From: Massiliimalia sp964370215
GTDB lineage: Bacteria > Bacillota > Clostridia > Oscillospirales > Ruminococcaceae
Direction of reading: 5' to 3'
NCBI GenBank assembly: GCA_964370215.1
Contig: CAYJIM010000008.1
Location: 1 to 52,231 of the forward strand
DNA: 52,231 bases
In this document: one piece after another, positions 1 to 7,610 of the stretch
Layout of the letters: each line of letters starts with the position of its first letter
Numbering within the stretch: position 1 is the stretch's first letter
Program-made: the position numbers and the translations under genes
Notes under the pieces: model-generated
What the model saw: the letters and a program-made list of their open reading frames with translations, nothing else
Databases searched by the model: none
Told to the model about the DNA's origin: nothing

Positions 1-8
1 TCTTCCCC

Positions 9-824
9 CTAACTTGCCTTTTTCTTTTGTTCACGCTGTTGCAACACATTGACCAGAATCAAAATCAGCAGTACCACCACAAAGATGATGGTGCTGAGTG
101 CGTTGATTTGTGGATTGACTTTCTTTCTGGTCATGGAATAGATTGTGACCGGCAAGGTCTGAAAGGAACTCCCACTCGTAAAATAAGTGACCACAAAATC
201 ATCGATGGAAAAGGTAAATGCCATCAAAAAGCCGGCAACCACCCCCGGCATGATTTCCGGCATGACCACCTTCATAAATGCCTGTAGCGGTGGGCACCCC
301 AAGTCCTGTGCCGCTTCGTACACACTGTTGTCCATCTGGCGCAGTTTTGGCAGTACATTTAAGGTGACATAGGGCACACAAAAAGTGACATGTGCGATCA
401 GCACCGACCAAAAGCCCAATTCCAAAACGCCGTCGCCTAAAAAGTAATTGACCATCGCACAGAGATAGACAAATAAAAGCATCAGCGAAATTCCTGTGAC
501 AATTTCCGGATTGATGACTGGCAGATAGGTCAAATTGGTCATCATCATCCGCCCATTGCGCTTCATGTTGCTCATGCCAATGGCGGCAAAGGTGCCCAAA
601 ATGGTAGCAAGACAAGCCGAGGCAGCCGCCACCAACAGGGTATTCCACAGCGATTCCAAGATCAGTTCATTCTGCACCAGTTCAACATACCATTGGAAGG
701 TGAATTCGGTGAAGGTGGAGCGACTGCGTGATTCGTTGAAGGAAAAGACGATGAGTACACCAATCGGTGCATATAAAAACAACAGCAGTAGCCAAATGTA
801 GGTGCGGGATAACAATTTTTTCAT
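9..824 (-). CDS. potC: Spermidine/putrescine ABC transporter permease PotC
   Basis: Inner-membrane permease subunit of a PotABCD polyamine importer. The 271-residue protein has an N-terminal hydrophobic segment, further membrane segments and the binding-protein-dependent permease EAA loop (EAAQDLGCPPLQAF, about residues 170-183) that docks on the ATPase. Length is normal for PotC. The start ATG overlaps the end of potB by 4 nt (ATGA), so the two are translationally coupled. It is the last gene of the potABC run in the window; the expected binding protein gene potD would lie past the left edge and is not seen. Substrate (polyamine) is inferred from the whole gene set. Confidence 0.93.
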   Translation of the reverse strand: MKKLLSRTYIWLLLLFLYAPIGVLIVFSFNESRSRSTFTEFTFQWYVELVQNELILESLWNTLLVAAASACLATILGTFAAIGMSNMKRNGRMMMTNLTYLPVINPEIVTGISLMLLFVYLCAMVNYFLGDGVLELGFWSVLIAHVTFCVPYVTLNVLPKLRQMDNSVYEAAQDLGCPPLQAFMKVVMPEIMPGVVAGFLMAFTFSIDDFVVTYFTSGSSFQTLPVTIYSMTRKKVNPQINALSTIIFVVVLLILILVNVLQQREQKKKAS

Positions 825-1633
825 ACGACAAGCCCTCCCACTTCTTCATCCTCAAGGGAGTTCATCATCCCCATCATCAATAGCATGATGACCATGAGTA
901 CCAGCGCCATTGCAGAGCCGGTGTGTGGGTTGTAGGTGCTGCCAATGAATTGTTGTTCGATCAGATCCCCGATCATCATATTTTGCCCACCACCGAGCAT
1001 TCTGGAAATGATAAAGGTAGAGACAGAAGGGACAAATACCATGGTGGTGCCGGTAACAATGCCCGGTACACTCATCGGGAGCACCACTTTGACCAGTACT
1101 TTCCACCAGTTGCAACCGAGGTCACCGGCGGCTTCCAGTACCGACGGGTCTATTTTTGTCATGATCGAATAGAGCGGTAGAATCATAAAGGGTAGGTAAT
1201 TATAAACCATCCCCAACACCACGGCACCTGATGTATTGATCATTTGGATGGGTCCGATACCGAATAAGCCTAAAAAAGAGTTGATGAGCCCTTCATTTTC
1301 AAGCAAAGTCATCCACCCATAGGTGCGGAGCAAAAGGTTCATCCACATCGGGAGCATCAACAAGAGGATAAAGATCCCTTGACGGTGCTTTTCCATCCGT
1401 GACAGCAGATACCCTGCCGGAAAACCGACCACCAAGCAGACGACTGTCGCAATGATGGCAAGGTTTAAGGAACGCACAAAAATAGGAGTATAGCGACTGA
1501 TTTGCAGGATGTTGTCAAGCGTGAAAGTCCCCTCCTGCGTGGTCAGGGCAAAGTAGACGATCATCCCAAGGGGTACGACCACAAAGATTGCCATCCACAA
1601 CAGTTGTGGGACAGCGGCCATTCTCTTTAACAA
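821..1633 (-). CDS. potB: Spermidine/putrescine ABC transporter permease PotB
   Basis: Second membrane permease of the polyamine importer, 270 residues, with an N-terminal membrane anchor, several further membrane segments and an EAA loop (EAAGDLGCNWWKVLVKVVLP, from about residue 165) for contact with PotA. The start is a TTG codon: a GGAGGGGG Shine-Dalgarno lies 4-5 nt upstream, whereas the next in-frame ATG is 12 nt further downstream and badly spaced. It begins 12 nt after potA and overlaps potC by 4 nt, so potA-potB-potC form one transcript. Confidence 0.92.
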   Translation of the reverse strand: MLKRMAAVPQLLWMAIFVVVPLGMIVYFALTTQEGTFTLDNILQISRYTPIFVRSLNLAIIATVVCLVVGFPAGYLLSRMEKHRQGIFILLLMLPMWMNLLLRTYGWMTLLENEGLINSFLGLFGIGPIQMINTSGAVVLGMVYNYLPFMILPLYSIMTKIDPSVLEAAGDLGCNWWKVLVKVVLPMSVPGIVTGTTMVFVPSVSTFIISRMLGGGQNMMIGDLIEQQFIGSTYNPHTGSAMALVLMVIMLLMMGMMNSLEDEEVGGLVV

Positions 1634-1645
1634 TGTTCCCCCTCC

Positions 1646-3037
1646 TTACTCTGCTTTGCTAGGCAGAATTTCTACCGCGTCAAAGTGAAACTTAATGCCG
1701 ATATTGGTGGCAATTTGTTCGTCGTTTTGGCTATGTAACAACAGACTTTGGTATTCCCCTGCTTCATTTTTCGCCCAAACAATCATTTCATTGTATGCCC
1801 CTTTGTACACCATCGACTCAAGATATACCACCAGATCCGCTTGGTCTTCCGAGACGATTTCAATGTCTTTTGGCTGCATGACAACCGTCACTGTGTCCCC
1901 TTTTACCGGTGTATTGGGGGTAAATGCCACCCCCAATACCTCTACCTTTTCGCCGTCAACCTTTGCCGGCAAACGGTTGTCAAAGGTTGGGAAGAGTCGG
2001 TTCATGATGTGGATGTCGTCGGGTTGAATGTTGAGCCCTACTTTTTGCCCCACCGCCGGATGTTTGGTGGCATGTACCACCCACAACAAGTCGTTGCAAC
2101 GGATAAAAATTTCATAATGTACCCCTTTGAAGATCACCGATTCCACCACACCGACCAGCGGTTGATCGGCGGCCTCGACCAGTTTGATGTCCTCAGGTCG
2201 CACAACTACATCCACCGGTTGTTGCTCGCCAAAACCTATATCAACACAAACCATGTTCGCCCCACCAAAATTGACCAAACGGTCACAGAGCATCGTACCG
2301 TCAAAAATGTTGCTTTCTCCGATAAAGTCAGCAACAAAGGCGTTGGTCGGTTCGTTGTAAATATCTTCCGGTGTGCCAATCTGTTGAATTTCCCCCTCTT
2401 TCATGACGATGATGCGATCCGACATGGTGAGTGCTTCTTCCTGATCGTGGGTGACATAGACAAAGGCAAGCCCCAACTTTTGTTGAATCGCCTTGAGTTC
2501 TGCCTGCATCTCTTTTCGCAGTTTCAAGTCCAAAGCTCCCAACGGTTCATCCAACAAGAGCATTTTCGGATAGTTGACAAGGGCTCTTGCAATGGCAACA
2601 CGCTGTTGCTGACCGCCCGACAATTTGTTGATGCGACGGCGTTCAAACCCTTTCAAGTTGACCAGAGCAAGCATTTCACTGACACGCTTTTGAATTTCTT
2701 TTTTGTCGAGTTTTTTGACCTTCAACCCAAACGCCACATTGTCGTATACATTGAGGTGTCCAAAGAGTGCATAGCGCTGAAACACCGTATTGATGGGGCG
2801 CTTGTAGGCCGGCAGATCGGTGATGGTTTGTCCATCAAAGGTCACTTCTCCCTCATCCGGATCGGTAAATCCGCCAATGATGCGTAGTGTGGTGGTCTTG
2901 CCACATCCCGATGGACCCAGTAAGGTGACAAACTCCCCTTCTTCAATATGTAATGAGATATGATCCAAAATCAAATCCCCATCATAAGCCATACAAATAT
3001 CTTTGAGTGTCAACAAGTGTGTGCTGTTCAACATCAT
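1646..3037 (-). CDS. potA: Polyamine ABC transporter ATP-binding protein PotA, extended C-terminus
   Basis: ATPase of the polyamine importer. Walker A GPSGCGKTTT is at about residues 41-50, the signature LSGGQQQRVAIARAL at about 138-152, Walker B LLLDEPLGAL just after it, and the switch histidine in YVTHDQEEA. At 463 residues it is roughly 90-110 longer than usual PotA proteins (about 350-370, from memory). The extra length looks like a second copy of the C-terminal TOBE region: VRPEDIKLV...VIFKGVHYEIFI is echoed by MQPKDIEIV...MVYKGAYNEMIV. It follows the MerR-type gene by 20 nt. Two adjacent ATGs follow an AGAGGGG ribosome site; the second, 3 nt later, is also possible. Confidence 0.93.
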   Translation of the reverse strand: MMLNSTHLLTLKDICMAYDGDLILDHISLHIEEGEFVTLLGPSGCGKTTTLRIIGGFTDPDEGEVTFDGQTITDLPAYKRPINTVFQRYALFGHLNVYDNVAFGLKVKKLDKKEIQKRVSEMLALVNLKGFERRRINKLSGGQQQRVAIARALVNYPKMLLLDEPLGALDLKLRKEMQAELKAIQQKLGLAFVYVTHDQEEALTMSDRIIVMKEGEIQQIGTPEDIYNEPTNAFVADFIGESNIFDGTMLCDRLVNFGGANMVCVDIGFGEQQPVDVVVRPEDIKLVEAADQPLVGVVESVIFKGVHYEIFIRCNDLLWVVHATKHPAVGQKVGLNIQPDDIHIMNRLFPTFDNRLPAKVDGEKVEVLGVAFTPNTPVKGDTVTVVMQPKDIEIVSEDQADLVVYLESMVYKGAYNEMIVWAKNEAGEYQSLLLHSQNDEQIATNIGIKFHFDAVEILPSKAE

Positions 3038-3057
3038 TTCCCCTCTCTTTTGAAACG

Positions 3058-3450
3058 TTAGGCATCCTGCTTTTTCAGTGCCTGATCTCTTGTTGCAACT
3101 GCCTTTTCATAGTAGGCAATTTTCCCTTCTACACGTGCAAGACTGGTTTCCAATGCTTGAATTTGTGACAGCACCATTTGTTTGCGATGCAAAAACATCT
3201 CCAGTCGCTGCCCTAACGTGTCATCCCCCAATTGGCACCAATCGATGAATTGGCGAATTTCCTTGACCGACATGCCACTGACTTTCAGACAGTGAATCAG
3301 CCCTACCCATTCCAAATCGGTATCGCTGTACAGGCGTACACCAACGGCATTGCGCCCAACGTTCTGCAACAGACCCTCTTTTTCATAATAACGCAAGGTA
3401 TGGGCAGAAAGTCCTGTCATTTCAGAAAATTCCTTGATTTGATAAGCCAT
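3058..3450 (-). CDS. MerR-family transcriptional regulator
   Basis: DNA-binding regulator of 130 residues. The N-terminal winged helix-turn-helix is typical of MerR proteins (IKEFSEMTGLSAHTLRYYEK, about residues 5-24), followed by a GVRLYSDTDLEW wing and a C-terminal coiled-coil helix that would dimerise. No metal-binding cysteine set is seen, which points to the small-molecule or stress branch. The ATG overlaps the ligA stop codon (TGATG), and potA starts 20 nt downstream, so it lies between a housekeeping gene and the polyamine genes. Control of potABC is a reasonable inference but no operator was identified. Confidence 0.88.
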   Translation of the reverse strand: MAYQIKEFSEMTGLSAHTLRYYEKEGLLQNVGRNAVGVRLYSDTDLEWVGLIHCLKVSGMSVKEIRQFIDWCQLGDDTLGQRLEMFLHRKQMVLSQIQALETSLARVEGKIAYYEKAVATRDQALKKQDA

Positions 3451-5399
3451 CACACATCCCCCTTCGCTTGTTCAATCATTTGTAAGAACGCCTCTTCGGT
3501 CAATACCGTAACACCAAGGTCGGTCGCTTTTTTCAGCTTGCTTCCCGCCTTTTCCCCTGCCAATAAATAATCGGTGTTTTTGGAAACGGAGGACGCCACC
3601 TTTGCCCCCAACCCCTCCAACGTCTCCTTGATGGAGTCTCTGGTAAAGTGTTGCAGTTTGCCGGTCGCCACCACCGTTTTGCCCGAAAACAGGCTATCGG
3701 TCGCTTCAGGAGCACCCATCGGTTCAAATTGCAAGAGCGGCACGAGGGTATCAAAGTCGGATCGATGAGTGTTGTAAAAGTCGTGCAGCGACGTGTTCAT
3801 GATGTCGCCAAAGTCAGGGAGAACGGTAAAGTCAAACCCCTCTTGCAGCTGTGTTTCTAAGGTCGACCAATCCCCTTGCACCGAAGTGGCAAGCACACGA
3901 CAGCTGGCACGACCAAGGTTTGGAATGCCAAGGGCAACCAAAAATTTATCCAGTCTGGTATGACGACAACCTGCAATGGAATCGGCAAGATTTTGCACCG
4001 ACTTTTCACCAAATCCCTCCATCTCCTTGATGGCATCGCCATGTTGTTCCACCAAGGTAAAGAGGTCGGCATACCGGTGAACAAACTTGGCATCGATCAT
4101 TTTTTGCAACGTTTGTTCAGACAACCCCTCAATGTTCATCCCATATTTTGACACAAAGTGGGCAAACTGACGCACCTGTTTGGCAGGGCAGGTAGGGTTG
4201 GGACAAAATAGTTCAGTGGTTTTGGCAATGACCTTTTGTTCCAATGTCGCTTGACAGCAAGGACAAATCATCGGCAGGACAAAGGTGCCACTGCGGGAGA
4301 GATTTTCCTCCACTGCCGGAATGACCATGTTACTGCGGTAAACGGTGATGGTGTCACCGATGCCAAATTGATATTCTTCCATGATGTCCACATTGTGTAA
4401 TGTTGCACGGCGCAGTACCGCCCCGTCCAGTTCCACCGGTTCAAAAATGGCAGTCAAGCTCACCCGACCGGTACGGGTGGGATTCAATTCAATGTCCAAC
4501 AACGTGGTCTGTTTGACCTCATCACTCCACTTAAATGCCATCAACGAGTTGGGGTGATGTGCGGTCTCGCCAAGCGAAGCACCATAGGCGATGTCGTCGT
4601 AACTGACAATCAAGCCATCCACGGGATAGTCGTACCCTGTCGGGTCGTGTGCCGCAATGCAATCGGCGATTTCTGCTTGTCCCACCGTTTGGTGCGGTAC
4701 TACAGTAAAGCCCTGTGCCGCCAAAAAGGCCAGCTGTTCGGTCATCGTTGTAAAGACCTCTTCGCTTGACACCAATTGAAAGGCGACAAAGACAATGCCA
4801 CGGTCGGCAACCAGTGCGGTATTGAGCTGGCGCACCGTGCCTGCCGCCAAGTTTCTGGCACTGCTGTAGGGTACCTCCAACTGTTCGTTGATCCGTTCAA
4901 ATTGAGTGTAGGAAAGTACGCCTTCCCCACGCAGTTGCAACGACCCTTGTGTCGGGATGGTGAGTGGAATGTTGGAAAAGCGTTTGACATTTTCCGTCAC
5001 ATCCTCTCCCACTTCCCCATCTCCTCGGGTCACTGCCTGCAAAAGTGTGCCATTTTCATAGCGCAGTACCAAGGTAAGGCCGTCCAATTTCCAAGAGACC
5101 ACCACCTGTTGATCGCCTACAAAGTTGGCGACTTCTGCCACCGACTTTGTTTTTTGTGCCGACAACATCGGACGGTCATGGGTGACTTTCAAAAAGCCAT
5201 CCAGCAGCTTTCCCTGCACCTTTTGGGTCGGTGACCCTGCCAAGATGACCCCTGTTTGTTTTTCTAACATTGTCAATTCATCGTAAAACTGATCATACTG
5301 CTTGTCGGTCATGATCGGTTGATCTTCTCCATAATAAGCATCCCCTGCTGTTTTCAGGATGGCTGTCAATTCCTTGATGCGCAAAACCGCTGATTCCAT
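3450..5399 (-). CDS. ligA: NAD-dependent DNA ligase LigA
   Basis: Seals nicks in DNA during replication and repair, using NAD as adenylate donor. The 649-residue protein has the adenylation domain with the KLDG active-site lysine (K104), an OB fold, a four-cysteine zinc finger (CPCC...CPNPTC), helix-hairpin-helix repeats, and a C-terminal BRCT domain. The length is slightly under the usual 660-680. Start chosen at the ATG preceded by AGGAG with 8-nt spacing; an in-frame codon 21 nt upstream lacks such a site. Its stop overlaps the start of the MerR-type gene. Confidence 0.96.
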   Translation of the reverse strand: MESAVLRIKELTAILKTAGDAYYGEDQPIMTDKQYDQFYDELTMLEKQTGVILAGSPTQKVQGKLLDGFLKVTHDRPMLSAQKTKSVAEVANFVGDQQVVVSWKLDGLTLVLRYENGTLLQAVTRGDGEVGEDVTENVKRFSNIPLTIPTQGSLQLRGEGVLSYTQFERINEQLEVPYSSARNLAAGTVRQLNTALVADRGIVFVAFQLVSSEEVFTTMTEQLAFLAAQGFTVVPHQTVGQAEIADCIAAHDPTGYDYPVDGLIVSYDDIAYGASLGETAHHPNSLMAFKWSDEVKQTTLLDIELNPTRTGRVSLTAIFEPVELDGAVLRRATLHNVDIMEEYQFGIGDTITVYRSNMVIPAVEENLSRSGTFVLPMICPCCQATLEQKVIAKTTELFCPNPTCPAKQVRQFAHFVSKYGMNIEGLSEQTLQKMIDAKFVHRYADLFTLVEQHGDAIKEMEGFGEKSVQNLADSIAGCRHTRLDKFLVALGIPNLGRASCRVLATSVQGDWSTLETQLQEGFDFTVLPDFGDIMNTSLHDFYNTHRSDFDTLVPLLQFEPMGAPEATDSLFSGKTVVATGKLQHFTRDSIKETLEGLGAKVASSVSKNTDYLLAGEKAGSKLKKATDLGVTVLTEEAFLQMIEQAKGDV

Positions 5400-5471
5400 T
5401 CTATTTACTCCTATCGTCAAGACAAAATCGCCCTATCATACTATCAGATAGTGTACCACATTTTGAGGTAA

Positions 5472-5510
5472 AATAAAAGGGTTTTGTCCCAAAGCGAGAC
5501 AAAACCCTTA
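5472..5510 (-). terminator. Rho-independent terminator after htpG
   Basis: A perfect 12-bp stem (AAGGGTTTTGTC at 5477-5488 against 5498-5509) with a 9-nt loop. Read on the minus strand it is followed by a T-rich run (TTATTTT), as expected for an intrinsic terminator 70 nt downstream of htpG and before the ligA promoter region. Confidence 0.85.
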
Positions 5511-5581
5511 CATTGCATGAATCGGTATTCTGTTTTTTGTTATTTCAGACAAGTTCCTATCAGACAATCGCCAAAAGGCAA

Positions 5582-7483
5582 TTATTTTTCTACCATCAAA
5601 TCACAAATGGCGTTGGAAAATGCCACCGGATCTTCAATGGAAACCCCTTCAATGAGGCAGGCCTGTGCATAGAGAAGATCGGCATATGCAGCCACCTTTT
5701 CAGGGCTTGTTTGTTCCATCTCTTGCAAGGTCGCAAAGATGGGGTGATTGGCATTGATTTCCAAGACACGCTCCGCTTTGACCTGTCCGCCGTTTGGCAT
5801 GGCATTCAACACCTTTTCCATTTCCAGAGAAATTTGCCCTTCACTGGACAGACAAACCGGATGAGATTGCAGTTTTGTGGATAGGCGTACGGCCGAAACC
5901 TTGTCTTTGAGCGCTTCTGTCATGCTGTCAAACAGCGGTTTTGCCGCCGCAGTTTGTTCCTCTACCGCTTTTTTCTCCTCTTCGGTTTGCAGATCAAGAT
6001 CCGCCGCCGATACCGATTGGAAAGATTTTCCTTCATATTCCATCAGCATTTGGATAGCAAATTCGTCCACATCATCGGTGAAGTACAGCACTTCATACCC
6101 TTTGGCTTTGACCGCTTCGGTTTGTGGCAGGCGATCGATGCGTGCCACCGATTCCCCACAGGCATAATAGATGTCTTTTTGATCCTCTTTCATGCGCGAT
6201 ACATATTCCGACAAGGTGACCGGTGCTTGTTCCATCGACGAATAGAACATCAACAATTCTTTGACCTGATCCTTTTGCATCCCATAATTGTTGTAGACGC
6301 CAAATTTGAGTTGCACCCCAAAACTTTTGAAGAATTCGAGATATTTTTCACGGTCGTTTTGCAGTAATTTCAACAACTCACTCTTGATTTTCTTTTCCAA
6401 ACTTTTGGCAATGAGTTGCAATTGACGGTCGTGTTGCAACATTTCTCTGGAAATATTCAGCGCCAAATCTTCCGAATCAACAATCCCTTTGACAAAGCTA
6501 AAGTGATCCGGTAGTAGGCTTGCACACTTGTCCATGATCATGACGGTACTGGTGTACAATTGCAATCCCTTTTCATAATCTTTGCTGTAGTAGTTGTGCG
6601 GTGCGCTTGCCGGAATGTACAAGAGCGCACTGTAGGTCACTGCCCCTTCGGTTTTGGTGTGAATGGTACAGAGTGGATCACGGAATTCATGGAATTTGTC
6701 TTTATAGAATTGGTTGTATTCCTCCGCTTGGATCTCGCTTTTTTGCTTTCTCCAAAGAGGTACCATGCTGTTGAGGGTTTTCAATTCTACAATGCTCTCG
6801 TATTCTGCCGGTACGTCGTCGGTGCCGGTACCCTCTTTGAGTTGTTGACGCTCCATCTCCATTTGGATGGGGTAACGAATGTAGTCGGAATATTTGGTGA
6901 CGATGGTTTGCAAACGGTATTGCTCCAAAAATTCGTCGTAATGTTCCTCTTCGGTATCCTTTTTCAAATACAGGGTGATGGTCGTTCCGGCATCTGCTCT
7001 CGACGCTTCTTCGATGGTGTAACCATCCGCCCCTTCCGACGACCAGCAGTAGGCGGTGTCGGCACCATAAGCACGGCTGACTACCGTCACGCGGTCACTG
7101 ACCATAAATGCCGAATAAAACCCTACCCCAAATTGCCCGATGACGTTGACGTCTTCTTGTAATTCGTGTTCTGTTTTGAATGCCAAAGAACCGGAATGAG
7201 CGATGGTGCCGAGGTTCTTTTCCAGCTCTTCTGCGGTCATCCCCTGCCCATTGTCGATGATGGTCAAGGTTCTTTTTTCTTTGTCCACCTCGAGTAGAAT
7301 TTTAAAATCCTCTCTTGCCATGTTGACCGATTGATCGGTCAGGGAGCGGAAGTAGAGTTTGTCGATGGCATCATTTGCATTGGAAATGAGCTCACGCAAA
7401 AAAATCTCTTTATGGGTATAAATGGAGTGGATCATCAGATCCAATAATTTTTTAGATTCTGCTTTGAATTGTTTGGTAGCCAT
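5582..7483 (-). CDS. htpG: Molecular chaperone HtpG (Hsp90 family)
   Basis: Cytosolic ATP-dependent chaperone, 633 residues, full length for bacterial Hsp90. The N-terminal GHKL ATPase domain shows LISNANDAIDKL (about 30-41), DNGQGM (about 78-83) and GQFGVGFYSAFM (about 115-126); a middle domain with the NISREMLQ motif and a C-terminal dimerisation region follow. Start at the ATG preceded by AGAGGTG with 6-nt spacing; an upstream GTG lies inside that ribosome site. It is monocistronic: CIRCE and a promoter upstream, a terminator downstream. Confidence 0.96.
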   Translation of the reverse strand: MATKQFKAESKKLLDLMIHSIYTHKEIFLRELISNANDAIDKLYFRSLTDQSVNMAREDFKILLEVDKEKRTLTIIDNGQGMTAEELEKNLGTIAHSGSLAFKTEHELQEDVNVIGQFGVGFYSAFMVSDRVTVVSRAYGADTAYCWSSEGADGYTIEEASRADAGTTITLYLKKDTEEEHYDEFLEQYRLQTIVTKYSDYIRYPIQMEMERQQLKEGTGTDDVPAEYESIVELKTLNSMVPLWRKQKSEIQAEEYNQFYKDKFHEFRDPLCTIHTKTEGAVTYSALLYIPASAPHNYYSKDYEKGLQLYTSTVMIMDKCASLLPDHFSFVKGIVDSEDLALNISREMLQHDRQLQLIAKSLEKKIKSELLKLLQNDREKYLEFFKSFGVQLKFGVYNNYGMQKDQVKELLMFYSSMEQAPVTLSEYVSRMKEDQKDIYYACGESVARIDRLPQTEAVKAKGYEVLYFTDDVDEFAIQMLMEYEGKSFQSVSAADLDLQTEEEKKAVEEQTAAAKPLFDSMTEALKDKVSAVRLSTKLQSHPVCLSSEGQISLEMEKVLNAMPNGGQVKAERVLEINANHPIFATLQEMEQTSPEKVAAYADLLYAQACLIEGVSIEDPVAFSNAICDLMVEK

Positions 7484-7516
7484 GTACTTCACCTCTATAA
7501 AATTTTTGACAAGAAT

Positions 7517-7543
7517 TTAGCACTCTGCAATTAAGAGTGCTAA
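7517..7543. promoter_or_regulatory. CIRCE operator (HrcA site) upstream of htpG
   Basis: TTAGCACTC, nine spacer bases, GAGTGCTAA: a perfect match to the CIRCE consensus bound by the repressor HrcA, with two further paired bases on each side (7515-7545). It lies immediately downstream of a minus-strand -10 element TATACT (7548-7553), 33 nt before the htpG start, where it would block transcription and also form a hairpin in the 5' leader. The -35 element is not well conserved. hrcA itself is not in the window. Confidence 0.95.
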
Positions 7544-7610
7544 ATTCAGTATAATGGTTTATCGTGAAAAAATATGCCTCAATTTGTGAAGGAATTGTAA
7601 ATGCAGTAGT

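Noticed and set aside
1748..2887. Long open frame opposite potA
   Set aside because: Antisense shadow of a highly conserved ABC ATPase gene; no ribosome site and no recognisable protein.
7505..7556. TTGACA and TATAAT on the plus strand around CIRCE
   Set aside because: Spacing is about 37 bp and no plus-strand gene follows; the elements belong to chance and to the minus-strand promoter.
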